From the NCBI RefSeq assembly GCF_011058255.1, contig NZ_JAALFH010000048.1, positions 1 to 64,000 on the forward strand: DNA of 64,000 nt, in the 5' to 3' direction. Below, one piece after another: positions 9,460-20,284 of this stretch. The position numbers and the translations under genes were made by a program. This DNA is from Thioalkalivibrio sp. XN8 (GTDB lineage: Bacteria > Pseudomonadota > Gammaproteobacteria > Steroidobacterales > XN24). The notes under the pieces were generated by a model that worked only from the letters and a program-made list of their open reading frames with translations, was not told the origin of the DNA and made no database searches. How positions within the stretch are numbered: position 1 is the stretch's first letter; every line of letters begins with the position of its first letter.

Positions 9460-11337
9460 ATGGAAACACTCGCGAACCTTGCCTTGCCGGATAATCACGG
9501 CCTCGCCGTCATCGGCCTCGCGCTGTTCGCCCTGGTGGCCCTGACGCGCCCGGCCGTGCCGCAGGAGTCCGCCAGCCTGATGGTGCTGATGCTGCTGGTG
9601 CTGGGCTTCGAGATCTTTCCCTACGCCGGCCCGGCCGGCATGGTAGATGCCGGCAACTTCCTGGCGGTGTTCGGCAACCGGGGCCTGATCACGATCCTGG
9701 CCCTGCTGGTGGTCGCCCGCGCGCTCGAGGTCACCGGGGCCATGCAGCCGCTGACCCGGCTGCTGTTGCGGGCATGGCAGGGCCCGCGCCCGCTGGCCCT
9801 GTTCGTGACGCTGCTGGTCGCCATGCTGCTGTCGGCCTTCCTGTCCAATACCCTGGTGGTGCTGGCGCTGCTGCCGGTGCTCGTCGGCGCCTCGACGCGG
9901 CTGCGCTTTCCCGCTTCCCGGGTGCTGATGCCCGCGGGCTTCGCGGCCCTGCTGGGCGGCATGACCACCACCATCGGCACCTCCACCAACCTGCTGGTGG
10001 TGACCGAGGCGGAGAGCCTCGGCCTCCCGGCTTTCGGCATGTTCAGCTTCGTCGTCCCGGCCGCCGCCGGCGCAGTGGTCGGCCTGCTGTTCCTCTGGTT
10101 GCTGGCGCCGCGCATGCTCCCCGAGCGCGACGCCCCGATCCGCCAGGCGGCGCCGCGCATCTTCAAGGCGATGTTCTTCGTCGGCGAGGACAGCTGGGCC
10201 GTGGACCGCACGCTGGCCGAACTGCGGGAGCGCACGGGCCGGCGTATGAACGTCTCGCGCGTCCAGCGTGGCGACGGCCTGCAGGTGGCCAAGCTGCCGT
10301 CGATGCGGCTGCAGGCCGGGGACCGGCTGATGGTGGCGGACACCCGCGAGCACCTGAAAGAGTTCGAGCGCCTGCTCGGCGTGCGGATGCACAGCGAGTT
10401 TGCCGGGGAGGGCGAGGAGCCGGATGACGATGGCGCGGTGGAGCAGCAGCTGGCCGAGCTGGTGGTGACGCCCGATTCGCCGCTGTACGGTCGCACGCTC
10501 TCGACCACCCGCTTCCGGCAGCGGTTCCGCCTGTTGCCGCTGGCCATTCATCGCGCCACTGCCGCCGGGATGAGCGAGGTGACGGGCGACTTCGAGGACG
10601 CGATCCTCCAGGCGGGCGACGTGATCCTCGTCCAGGGCCCGCCCGACCGGATCCGCGAGCTGCGGACCAGCGGCAGCATGCTGGTGCTCGACGGCCGGAT
10701 GGACCTCCCCAAGACTTCGCGCGCGCCGCTCGCGCTGGCCCTGGCGCTGGGCGTAGTCGTCACCGCGGGCGCCGGGTGGCTGCCGATCAGCGTGGCGGCC
10801 GTCGCGGGCGCCGCGCTGCTGATCGCCACGGGGTGCATCGGCTGGCGCGAGGTGGGTGGCGCGCTGTCGGCGCCCCTGGTGCTGATGGTGGTGATGAGCC
10901 TGGCGCTGGCGCAGGCGGCCGTGGCCACCGGCGCCGCGGCCTTCGTCGGCCAGTTGTTCCTGGCCGGCTTCGGCACCTTGCCGGCTGCGGCTTCGCTGGC
11001 CCTGGTGGTGCTGCTGGTCGCACTCGGCGGCAGCCTGGCGCCCAACGTGGCAGTGGCGCTGCTGGCGGTGCCGGTGGCGGTCGCCGTCGCCCAGGGCCTG
11101 GGCGTGGGCGCGGAGCCCTTCGTGCTGGCAGTGCTGTTCGGCGCCAACCTCAGCTTTGCCACCGCCATCGGCTCGCGGCCGAACCTGGTGGTGGCCACGG
11201 CGGGCGGTTACCTGGCGCGCGACTTCCTGCGGGTCGGACTGCCGCTTACCGTGCTGGTATGGCTGGCGGTCTCGCTGGCCCTGGTGTGGACCTACGGGAT
11301 TCCCTGGAGCCTGCCCCGGGGGCTGAATGGGGGTTGA
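9460..11337 (+). CDS. SLC13 (DASS)-type anion/dicarboxylate transporter with RCK_C domains
   Basis: 625-residue inner-membrane transporter. The first ~220 residues hold hydrophobic helices with the hairpin motif TTTIGTSTNLLV; the last ~220 hold a second set with GANLSFATAIGSRPNLVV, the two inverted-repeat substrate/ion sites of the family. Between them (about residues 225-405) lie two TrkA_C/RCK_C-like cytoplasmic domains, seen in the long bacterial SLC13-type permeases. Substrate cannot be read; sulfate or dicarboxylate are usual. Its stop overlaps the likely -35 box of the trp promoter. Confidence 0.88.
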   Translation: METLANLALPDNHGLAVIGLALFALVALTRPAVPQESASLMVLMLLVLGFEIFPYAGPAGMVDAGNFLAVFGNRGLITILALLVVARALEVTGAMQPLTRLLLRAWQGPRPLALFVTLLVAMLLSAFLSNTLVVLALLPVLVGASTRLRFPASRVLMPAGFAALLGGMTTTIGTSTNLLVVTEAESLGLPAFGMFSFVVPAAAGAVVGLLFLWLLAPRMLPERDAPIRQAAPRIFKAMFFVGEDSWAVDRTLAELRERTGRRMNVSRVQRGDGLQVAKLPSMRLQAGDRLMVADTREHLKEFERLLGVRMHSEFAGEGEEPDDDGAVEQQLAELVVTPDSPLYGRTLSTTRFRQRFRLLPLAIHRATAAGMSEVTGDFEDAILQAGDVILVQGPPDRIRELRTSGSMLVLDGRMDLPKTSRAPLALALALGVVVTAGAGWLPISVAAVAGAALLIATGCIGWREVGGALSAPLVLMVVMSLALAQAAVATGAAAFVGQLFLAGFGTLPAAASLALVVLLVALGGSLAPNVAVALLAVPVAVAVAQGLGVGAEPFVLAVLFGANLSFATAIGSRPNLVVATAGGYLARDFLRVGLPLTVLVWLAVSLALVWTYGIPWSLPRGLNGG

Positions 11338-11361
11338 CCGGCGTCCGGCTGCGGGTAACAT
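11334..11361 (+). promoter_or_regulatory. Candidate trp operon promoter
   Basis: TTGACC at 11334-11339 and TAACAT at 11356-11361 are 16 bp apart, a fair sigma-70 match. Transcription would start near 11368, only a few bases before the leader ATG at 11372, so the leader peptide would be made from an almost leaderless mRNA. No TrpR-type operator is evident. Confidence 0.45.
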
Positions 11362-11371
11362 CCCTTCCAGC

Positions 11372-11455
11372 ATGAACACTGAATGCAACTGCGCGCGCAG
11401 CCACTGGTGGTGGCCCGGGTCCCCGGAGGGGGTCCGGTCGCGCGCTGCCGCCTGA
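11372..11455 (+). CDS. trpL: trp operon leader peptide with three tandem Trp codons
   Basis: A 27-residue ORF directly upstream of trpE with three consecutive TGG codons (11405-11413, residues 12-14, HWWWPG). The Trp run in the right place is the hallmark of a ribosome-sensing leader: at low charged tRNA-Trp the ribosome would stall here and alter folding of the downstream RNA. No clear Shine-Dalgarno precedes it, which fits a start very near the 5' end of the mRNA. The ORF is rich in Arg/Ser/Ala after the Trp codons. Assignment rests on position and the Trp run. Confidence 0.82.
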   Translation: MNTECNCARSHWWWPGSPEGVRSRAAA

Positions 11456-11490
11456 CGCAGCCCACGTACCGAACCCGACTCCGGAGCCTG

Positions 11491-11546
11491 CCGGGGAAGG
11501 GTGCCCGCGACCTCCTCCCGGACGGCCCCGGTTCGCTGGAGAGAGG
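11491..11546 (+). promoter_or_regulatory. Candidate trp attenuator acting on the trpE ribosome site
   Basis: CCTCCTCC at 11511-11518 can pair, with one bulged A, with GGAGAGAGG at 11538-11546, which is the trpE Shine-Dalgarno. CCGGGGAAGG at 11491-11500 can instead pair with CCTCCTCCCGG at 11511-11521, leaving the ribosome site open. These folds are mutually exclusive. I see no hairpin followed by a T-run, so a classical terminator is not supported. Structure read by eye. Confidence 0.4.
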
Positions 11547-11547
11547 A

Positions 11548-12908
11548 ATGATGCAGACGCCCTTCGACATCGCCGCCGACCTCGATACGCCGGTCTCGGC
11601 GTATATGAAGCTGGCGCCGTTCCGGCCGCGCTTCCTGCTCGAGAGCGTGGAGGGCGCGGAGCGGCTCGGGCGGTACTCCTTCATCGGTTTCGGCGATGCG
11701 CTCAAGGTGCGGCTGGACCGCGACGGCCTGCATTTCGGCGGCCGCAGCCGCCCGGTGGACGGCGACCTGCGCGCCGGCCTGCGGGAGGCCATGGCGCTGG
11801 CGCCGACGCTGTCGCCGGAGGCCGGGCTGCCGTTCGACGGCGGGCTGGTCGGCATCGCGGCCTACGACATCGTGCGCCATTTCGAACGCGTGCCGGACGG
11901 CGGCCGGGACTTTCCCGAGGGCCTGTGGGTGGCGCCGCAGTCGCTGCTGGTGTTCGACCATCTCACGCGCCGCGCCGCACTGCTGCACGCGGGCGACGAG
12001 GCCGAGCGGCAGGCGCTGCGCCGGGAAGTGGTGCAGGCGCTGGCGGGGGGCGTGCCCTTCCGCCGCAGCGGCCGCCATGCCCCGCCGGTCGCCAGCATGA
12101 GCGAGGCGGAGTTCCTTGCTGTGGTGGAGCAGGCCAAGGGCAACATCACCGCCGGCGACGTGTTCCAGCTGGTGCTGTCGGTGCGCTTCTCGGGCCACAG
12201 CGACCTCTCGCCGTTCGAGGCCTACCGGGCCCTGCGGCTCCTGAACCCCTCGCCCTACATGTACTTTCTCGAACTCGACGGGCTGACGGTCGCCGGCTCG
12301 TCGCCCGAGGCGCTGGTCAAGCTGGAGGGGCGCCGCGCCTCGCTGCGGCCGATCGCCGGCACGCGGCCGCGCGGCGAGACGCCGGCCGAGGACCGGGCCC
12401 GCGAGGCGGAGCTGCTGGCCGACCCCAAGGAGAATGCCGAGCACGTGATGCTGGTGGACCTGGCGCGCAACGACCTGGGCCGCGTGGCGGTGCCGGGCAG
12501 CATCCGGGTGGAGCCGAGCCGGGCCATCGAGCGCTACAGCCACGTGATGCACATCGTCAGCGGCGTGACCGGCGAGCTGGAAGCCGGCCGGGATGCCTTC
12601 GACCTGTTCGCCGCCACTTTCCCCGCCGGCACCCTGGTCGGCGCGCCCAAGGTGCGGGCCATGGAGCTGATCGAGGCCTACGAGCCGGTCGGGCGCGGGC
12701 TGTATGCCGGCACGGTCGGCTATTTCGCCCGGCGCGGCGGCATGGACCAGGCGATCGCCATCCGGACCCTGGCCTTCCAGGGCGACGAATACAGTTACCA
12801 GGCGGGGGCGGGCATCGTCGCCGACAGCATCCCGGCGGCGGAGTACCGCGAAGTGCTGGCCAAGAGCGCCATCCTGCGGCGCGCCCTGCAGATGGCGGAG
12901 GAAGGCCT

Positions 12909-12912
<4 letters not shown>
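11548..12912 (+). CDS. trpE: Anthranilate synthase component I
   Basis: 454 residues, the chorismate-binding subunit that makes anthranilate with ammonia from TrpG; first committed step of tryptophan synthesis. The FLLES motif near residue 30 is the tryptophan feedback site, and the C-terminal two thirds carry the chorismate-enzyme core (IAGTRPRGET, DPKENAEHVMLVDLARNDLG, GTLVGAPKVRAMELI). Slightly shorter than the ~500-residue average because of a compact N-terminal domain. Two ATGs in tandem (11548, 11551) follow a GGAGAGAGG ribosome site. Overlaps trpG by 4 bp. Confidence 0.97.
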
Positions 12913-13492
<580 letters not shown>

Positions 13493-13496
<4 letters not shown>

Positions 13497-14536
13497 GCAC
13501 CCGTGAACTGACCCAGACGCTCGAGAAGCTGCTCGCGGGCACCAACCTGACGGAACAGGAAGCCGCGGAGCTGATGGTGGCGCTGACCCGCGAGGACCTG
13601 CCGCCGGCCCTGGCGGGCGCCCTGCTGGTGGCCCTGCGGGCCAAGGGCGAGACGGCGAACGAGGTGCGCGGCTTCGCCCGCGCGATGCGGGCGCTGGCGC
13701 TCACGCCGGAGATTCCGGCGGACACCCCGCTGCTCGACATCGTCGGCACCGGGGGCGACGGCTCGGGCAGCCTGAACATTTCGACCGGCGCCTCGCTGCT
13801 GGCGGCGGCCTGCGGCATCCCGGTGGTGAAGCACGGCAACCGCAGCGTCTCGAGCCGCAGCGGCAGCGCCGACGTGCTGGAGGCGCTGGGGATGCAGCTG
13901 CCCGCGAACGCGGGGGAAGCCGCGGACCGCCTGGCCGCGACCGGCTACACGTTCCTGTTCGCGCCGCATTTCCATCCGGCCATGAAGGCGGTGGCGCCGG
14001 TGCGCCGCGCGATGGGCGTGCGCACGGTATTCAACCTGCTCGGCCCGCTGACCAATCCGGCAGCCCCCCACTACCTGCTGCTGGGCGCCTTCAGTCCCAC
14101 GGCGGCGCGGCTGATGGCCGAGGCGCTGGCCGGCTTCGAGGGCCTGGAGCGGGCCTGCGTGGTGCATGGCTCGCCCGGCTGGGACGAGGCCACGCCGGTC
14201 GGCCCCTTCGTGCTGTACGAAGTGCAGGGCGAGGACGTGACCGAGACCACGCGTGATCCCGAGGAGTGGGGGTTGCCGCGCTGCGGCGTGGCCGACCTGC
14301 TCGGGGGCGACGCGGACGAGAACGCCGCGCGGCTGCGGGCGGCGTTGCAGGGCGAGGAGCGCGGGGCGCACCTCGACGCCCTGCTGCTCAGCGCCGCGCT
14401 GGCGCTGGAGTTGACCGGCCGCGCGGGCAGCCCGCAGGAAGCGATCCAGCTGGCGCGGGCCGCGGTGGAGGACGGCCGGGCGCGGGCGCAGCTCGAGTCC
14501 CTGTCGTGGCGGCCAGGCCCGGGGGCGACGGCGTGA
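13493..14536 (+). CDS. trpD: Anthranilate phosphoribosyltransferase
   Basis: 347 residues; transfers the phosphoribosyl group of PRPP to anthranilate. The PRPP-binding motif is GTGGDGSGSLNIST (residues 85-98), slightly different from the usual GTGGDG..TFNIST, followed by KHGNRSVSSRSGSADVLEALG. The GVRTVFNLLGPLTNP motif is intact. Unfused to TrpG, unlike in E. coli. Overlaps trpG and trpC by 4 bp at both ends. Confidence 0.97.
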
Positions 14537-15351
14537 GCTTTCTCGACCAGATGGCGGCCGCCTCGGCCGAGCGCGTGCGTGCGGCCCGCGCGACGGGCAG
14601 CGAGGCCGCGCTGCTGGCGGCCTGCCGCGAGGCCCCGGCCGCCCCGCGCCTGCGGCTCGGGGACTTCGAGCTGATCGCGGAGATCAAGCGCCACTCGCCC
14701 GCCGAGGGCGCGCTTGGCGCCGAGACGGACGTGGCGGCCCGGGCGGGCGCCTATGCCGCGGCCGGCGCCGCTGCCGTGTCGGTGCTGACCGAGCCGGCGC
14801 GCTTCGGCGGCAGCCTCGACGACCTCGAAGCCGCCGTGGCGGCGCTCAGCGGCACCGGCGTGCCCGCCATGCGCAAGGATTTCCTCGTCGCTCCGTGGCA
14901 GGTACTCGAGGCGCGGGCCGCCGGCGCCGGGGGCGTGCTGCTGATCGTCGCCATGCTGGCTGACGCGGTCCTGCGCGAGATGCTGGCGGCGGCCCGCGAG
15001 CAGGGGCTGTTCGTGCTGCTGGAGGCTTTCGACGAGGCCGACCTCGAGCGTGCCGCGCCGCTCTGCGGCGGCGTGCCCGGCGCGTCGGTGCTGGTCGGCG
15101 TCAACAGTCGCGACCTGCGGACGCTGGCGGTGGACCCGTCCCGGCTGGAGCGCCTGGCGCCGCGCCTGCCGGCGGGCGTGCCGGCGGTGGCCGAGAGCGG
15201 CCTGCATACGCCGGCCGATGCGGCGACCGCGGCAGCGCTCGGTTACCGGCTGGCGCTGGTCGGCACTGCGCTGATGCGGGCCGAGGATCCGGGCACCCTG
15301 GCCGGGGCCATGCTGGCCGCCGGCCGCAACCAGGCAAGGGAGTGTGCGTGA
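14533..15351 (+). CDS. trpC: Indole-3-glycerol phosphate synthase
   Basis: 272-residue TIM-barrel enzyme that closes the indole ring. Catalytic motifs: AEIKRHSPAEG (Glu, Lys and phosphate loop), RKDFLVAPWQVLEARAAGA, GVNSRDLRTL and AESGLHTP. Start is GTG at 14533 overlapping the trpD stop; the upstream open frame is a shadow. It is a stand-alone TrpC, not fused to TrpF. The stop codon shares a base with the trpF ATG (TGATG). Confidence 0.96.
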   Translation: MSFLDQMAAASAERVRAARATGSEAALLAACREAPAAPRLRLGDFELIAEIKRHSPAEGALGAETDVAARAGAYAAAGAAAVSVLTEPARFGGSLDDLEAAVAALSGTGVPAMRKDFLVAPWQVLEARAAGAGGVLLIVAMLADAVLREMLAAAREQGLFVLLEAFDEADLERAAPLCGGVPGASVLVGVNSRDLRTLAVDPSRLERLAPRLPAGVPAVAESGLHTPADAATAAALGYRLALVGTALMRAEDPGTLAGAMLAAGRNQARECA

Positions 15352-15952
15352 TGAAGGTATTCGTGAAGATCTGCGGCCTGACGACGCCCGAGGGTGTGGC
15401 CGCGGCCGTGCGGGCGCGGGCCGATGCCGTCGGCTTTGTGTTCGCGCCGTCGCCGCGGGAGGTGACGCCGGCCCAGGCGCGCCAGCTGGCGGCAGCCCTG
15501 CCGGCGGGGATGAAGCGCGTGGCGGTGTTCCGGCATCCGCCGCCGGGCCGGATCGCGCAGGTGCTGGAAGAATTCCCGGCCGACTGGGTGCAGAGCGACG
15601 CGGTGGATCTCCCGGGTGCCGACCTCGGCGGCGCCGAGGCGCTGCCGGTGTTCCGCTCCGGTGCGCCGCTGCCGCCGCTGTTGCCGGAGCTGCTCCTGTT
15701 CGAGGGCCCCGACAGCGGCACGGGCCAGGTGGCGGACTGGGCGGCGGCGGCCCGGCTGGCGCCCCGCACCCACGTGATCCTGGCGGGCGGGCTGGACGCG
15801 GGCAACGTGCGCGATGCCATACGGACCGTGCGCCCCTGGGGCGTGGACGTGTCGAGCGGCGTGGAATCGGCGCCTGGCGTGAAAGACCCGTCGCTGGTGG
15901 AAGACTTCGTCGCCGCCGTGCGGCGCGCCGAGCAGAGCGAGGAAGGGAACGC

Positions 15953-15956
<4 letters not shown>
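15351..15956 (+). CDS. trpF: Phosphoribosylanthranilate isomerase
   Basis: 201-residue TIM-barrel that isomerises phosphoribosylanthranilate to CdRP. Contains VKICGLTTPE with the catalytic Cys, AGGLDAGNV for phosphate binding and GVDVSSGVESAPGVKD with the catalytic Asp. Start chosen at ATG 15351, preceded by AAGGGAG at a suitable distance; an in-frame GTG 9 bases earlier is less well placed. Overlaps trpC by one base and trpB by 4 bp. Confidence 0.95.
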
Positions 15957-17196
<1,240 letters not shown>

Positions 17197-17200
<4 letters not shown>

Positions 17201-17967
17201 AGCCCCACGAGCAGGTCAGCGCCGCCATCCGCGCCGCGGGCGAGGAAGGGCGCACGGCGCTGGTCGCCTTCATCACCGCCGGCTACCCCGACAAGAACGC
17301 CTTCTGCCAGACCCTGGCCGAGGTGGCGCAGGCCGCCGACGTGGTCGAGGTGGGCGTGCCTTTCAGCGATCCCATGGCCGACGGCCTCACCATCCAGCGC
17401 GCCAGCCGCGGCGCCATCGAGCAGGGCGTCACCCTGTCGTGGATCCTCGGCGAGATCGAGGCCATGGCGCCGAAGCCGGCCGCGCCGGTGGTGCTGATGA
17501 GCTATCTCAACCCGCTGCTGGCCATGGGCTACCAGCGGCTGGCCGAGCGGGCGGTGGCGGCCGGTGTGGCCGGCTTCATCGTGCCGGACCTGCCGCTGGA
17601 CGAGAGCGAGCCGCTGGACGAGGCCCTGGCCGCCCGGGGCCTGGCGCTCATTCACCTGGTCAGCCCGGTGACGCCGCCGGCGCGGGTCGCAGCTGCGGCC
17701 CAAGCGACGCGCGGGTTCCTCTACGCCGTCAACATCACCGGGATTACCGGCGGCGCCAAGGCGGCCGGCGAGGGGCTGAAAGACTATCTCGCCGGCGTGG
17801 CGGCGCAGTCGCCGGTGCCGGTCTGCGCCGGCTTCGGCGTGCGCAGCGCGGCGCAGGTGCGCGAGCTGGGGCAGGTGGTGCCGGGCGTGATCGTGGGCTC
17901 GGCGCTGGTCGAGGCGCTGGAGCGGGGCGAGGCGCCGGGCGAATTCCTCGGCGCGCTGCGCAGCTGA
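17197..17967 (+). CDS. trpA: Tryptophan synthase alpha chain
   Basis: 256-residue TIM-barrel that splits indole-3-glycerol phosphate into indole and glyceraldehyde 3-phosphate. The catalytic Glu and Asp are in VEVGVPFSDPMADG; ITGITGG and GFGVRSAAQV form the phosphate site. Start at ATG 17197 in a 4-bp overlap with trpB; the open frame upstream is a trpB shadow. Last gene of the trp operon, followed by a strong hairpin. Confidence 0.97.
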
Positions 17968-17979
17968 GCAGGGCGGTGG

Positions 17980-18005
17980 CCCGGCAGGCCCGCGAGCCTG
18001 CCGGG
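17980..18005. terminator. Hairpin ending the trp operon
   Basis: A perfect 10-bp stem (CCCGGCAGGC with GCCTGCCGGG) and 6-nt loop lie 13 bp after the trpA stop and 14 bp from the convergent doxX stop. There is no T-run, so it may work in both directions as a weak or Rho-assisted terminator. Confidence 0.65.
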
Positions 18006-18018
18006 CAGCCTCGAGGTT

Positions 18019-18399
18019 TCAGCGCCGGCGCGCGTCCAGCGAGTACCGGCCGGCGCCGTGAACCACGAGCAGCAGGAAGCCGCCGGCGATGGCCAGGTTC
18101 TTCAGGAACTGCGTCTGCTCGTTGGGATCCAGCGGGCTGTGGAAAATGAGCCCGCTGAGGAACGAGAAGCCGGCCAGCAGGAACGCCACCAGGCGGGTGC
18201 GATAGCCCACCGCGATGGCGATGCCGCCGACCAGTTCGAGGGCGATCACCAGCGGCAGCAGCACGCCGGGCACGCCCATCGAACTCATGTAGCCGGCCAC
18301 GCCCTCGTAGCTGCCGATCTTGCCGAAGCCGGCGATGATGAACAGCGCCGCGAGCGCCAGGCGCGCCGCCAGCTGGATCCAGGGGTTCAGTTTGTCCAT
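18019..18399 (-). CDS. DoxX family membrane protein
   Basis: 126-residue inner-membrane protein with four predicted helices. The start RLALAALFIIAGFGKIGSYEGVAGYM is the DoxX signature (YphA/DoxX group). Members are linked to sulfur/thiol redox or oxidative stress but the biochemistry is unsettled. Downstream of the pirin gene on the same strand (40-bp gap) and likely part of the same LysR-linked unit; this pirin-DoxX pairing is common in proteobacteria. Confidence 0.9.
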   Translation of the reverse strand: MDKLNPWIQLAARLALAALFIIAGFGKIGSYEGVAGYMSSMGVPGVLLPLVIALELVGGIAIAVGYRTRLVAFLLAGFSFLSGLIFHSPLDPNEQTQFLKNLAIAGGFLLLVVHGAGRYSLDARRR

Positions 18400-18439
18400 G
18401 GGTTCTCTCCTGGTTGGAGGTCAGTTCGTGGTTTCTTGA

Positions 18440-19294
18440 TCAATGGCGGGGCGCCACGAGCGCGCCCGTCTGGTAATCGAGAATGGCCTGGCGGATTTCC
18501 TCCGGCGTGTTCATCACGAAGGGGCCGTACTGCACGATCGGCTCGCCCAGCGGCCGGCCGGACAGCAGCAGCATCCCGGCGGGCTCCTCGCCGGCCTGCA
18601 GCGTGATCGGCCCGGCATCGTGGAGCACCGCCATGCGGCCGCTCTCCAGGCCGTCCAGCTGGTCGATGCCAGCGCCAATGCTGACGGCGCCGGCATAAGG
18701 CCGCACCAGCGCCCGGTGGCCGGCCGGCGGGGCCCACTGGTAGCGCCCGCCCGGCGCCAGCTGCAGGTCCAGCACCACGGCTTCGCAGGCCGGGTGATCG
18801 ATCGGCGAGACCAGCTCGCCGTGCCGACCCGCCAGCACCCGCAGGCGCCCGGCCTCGAGTTCCTGCACGGGCAGCTCGGCGGCCTCCGCCTGGGCATAGT
18901 CCGGCTCCTGCAGCTTCGTCGCCGCCGGCAGGTTGATCCACAGCTGGAAGCCGTGGATCCTGCTCTCTTCCGGCAGCGGCATCTCGGAGTGGATCACGCC
19001 GCGCCCGGCGGACATCCACTGCGCCCCGCCGGAGCGGATCGCCGCCCGGTGGCCCATGTGGTCCTGGTGCTCGAAGCCGCCGTCGAGCATGACGGTCAGC
19101 GTCTCGATGCCGCGATGGGGGTGGGGCGGAAAGCCGGCCACGAAGTCGTCGCGCTGGTCGGAGCGGATCTCGTCCAGCATCAGGAACGGGTCCATGTCGT
19201 GCTGGCCGCGGCCCACGGTGCGCAGGATCCGCACGCCGGCGCCGTCGGAGGCGGGCTGGCCGGTGAGTACCTGGCGAATGCGTCTGGCAGTCAT
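18440..19294 (-). CDS. Pirin family protein
   Basis: 284-residue bicupin. The N-terminal cupin has the metal-binding pattern PHPHRGIETLT, plus HQDHMG and SAGRGVIHSE; the C-terminal domain is the pirin_C fold. Some bacterial pirins are quercetin dioxygenases, others redox-sensing regulators; substrate unknown. Start set at ATG 19294 because the ribosome site GGGAG (reverse of CTCCC, 19301-19305) is well spaced from it, while the ATG at 19300 would touch it. Divergent from the LysR gene. Confidence 0.93.
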   Translation of the reverse strand: MTARRIRQVLTGQPASDGAGVRILRTVGRGQHDMDPFLMLDEIRSDQRDDFVAGFPPHPHRGIETLTVMLDGGFEHQDHMGHRAAIRSGGAQWMSAGRGVIHSEMPLPEESRIHGFQLWINLPAATKLQEPDYAQAEAAELPVQELEAGRLRVLAGRHGELVSPIDHPACEAVVLDLQLAPGGRYQWAPPAGHRALVRPYAGAVSIGAGIDQLDGLESGRMAVLHDAGPITLQAGEEPAGMLLLSGRPLGEPIVQYGPFVMNTPEEIRQAILDYQTGALVAPRH

Positions 19295-19338
19295 GTGCAT
19301 CTCCCGAAGGATCAGTTGTCGATGGGCGCTACGTTAAA

Positions 19339-19353
19339 TTCGACTTGATCGAA
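19339..19353. promoter_or_regulatory. Candidate LysR-type operator
   Basis: TTCGA-N5-TCGAA, a perfect 5+5 inverted repeat with the T-N11-A pattern of LysR-type boxes, lies in an AT-rich stretch (rare here) between the divergent pirin and LysR start codons. Likely the binding site of the adjacent regulator. Confidence 0.5.
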
Positions 19354-19396
19354 GATAAACAGCAAAATATCGCGAGTTCTTTTCGAGTAATTAGAA

Positions 19397-20284
19397 ATGA
19401 GGCCCCGGGTTACCCTCGAACAGTGGCGCATGCTCCAGGCCGTGGTCGACCACGACGGCTACGCCGGCGCGGCCGAGGCCCTGTCCAAGTCGGTCTCCAC
19501 GGTCAGCTACGGAATCCGCCGGCTGGAGGCCGGCCTGGGCGTGGCGCTGCTCGAGATGCAGGGGCGTCGGGCGGTGCTGACGACGGCCGGGCGGGAGCTG
19601 CTGCGGCGTTCCCGTTACCTGCTCGACGAGGCGCTGGCGATCGAGCGGGCCGCCGGCATGCTCGCGAAGGGCTGGGAGCCCGTGGTGCGCCTGGCGGTCG
19701 AGGTGATCTTTCCCCAGGAGCGGCTGCTCGCCAGCCTCGATGCCTTCGCCAGCGTCACCGGCACCACGCGGGTGGAGCTGATCGAGAGCGTGCTCTCGGG
19801 CACCAACGAGCAGCTCGTGGCGGGCAAGGCCGACCTCGCGATCACCGCGATGGTGCCGCAGGGGTTTCTCGGCGAGCCGCTTACCACCGTCGAGTTCATC
19901 GCCGTGGCGCATCCGGAGCATCCGCTGCACGCTCTCAGCCGGCCGCTGACCCAGCGCGACCTGCGCCAGCACCGCCAGCTGGTGGTGCGGGACTCGGGCC
20001 TGCGGGAGCCGCGGGACGCGGGCTGGCTCGGCGCGGAGCAGCGCTGGACGGTCAGCCACCTGGCGACCTCGGTCGAGGCCGTGGCGCGCGGCATGGGCTT
20101 CGCCTGGCTGCCGCGGCACCGGATCGCCGGGCTGCTGGCGGACGGGCAGCTCCAGCCCCTGCCGCTGGCCGAAGGCGCGCTGCGGCACGTCGAGCTCTAC
20201 CTGGTGTTCGCCGACCGGGAAGACGCCGGGCCGGCGGCCCGGGCACTGGCGGATTGCCTCAGGCGGAGCTGCCCGGCCGACTGA
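19397..20284 (+). CDS. LysR family transcriptional regulator
   Basis: 295 residues: an N-terminal winged helix-turn-helix (about 5-62, LEQWRMLQAVVDHDGYAGAAEALSKS...) and a C-terminal periplasmic-binding-like effector domain. No signal peptide, as expected for a cytoplasmic DNA-binding protein. Transcribed away from the pirin-doxX genes across a ~100-bp intergenic region, the standard layout for a LysR regulator controlling its divergent neighbour. Its last 26 bp overlap the 3' end of ubiB on the other strand. Confidence 0.93.
   Translation: MRPRVTLEQWRMLQAVVDHDGYAGAAEALSKSVSTVSYGIRRLEAGLGVALLEMQGRRAVLTTAGRELLRRSRYLLDEALAIERAAGMLAKGWEPVVRLAVEVIFPQERLLASLDAFASVTGTTRVELIESVLSGTNEQLVAGKADLAITAMVPQGFLGEPLTTVEFIAVAHPEHPLHALSRPLTQRDLRQHRQLVVRDSGLREPRDAGWLGAEQRWTVSHLATSVEAVARGMGFAWLPRHRIAGLLADGQLQPLPLAEGALRHVELYLVFADREDAGPAARALADCLRRSCPAD

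Noticed and set aside
11456-11547. Classical trp attenuator terminator
   Set aside because: Stems can be drawn but no T-run follows any of them; the evidence favours ribosome-site control or is inconclusive.
8788-12552. Long minus-strand open frame (1254 codons)
   Set aside because: GC-rich shadow opposite the SLC13, trpL and trpE genes; composition His/Gln/Arg-rich and no homology-like motifs.
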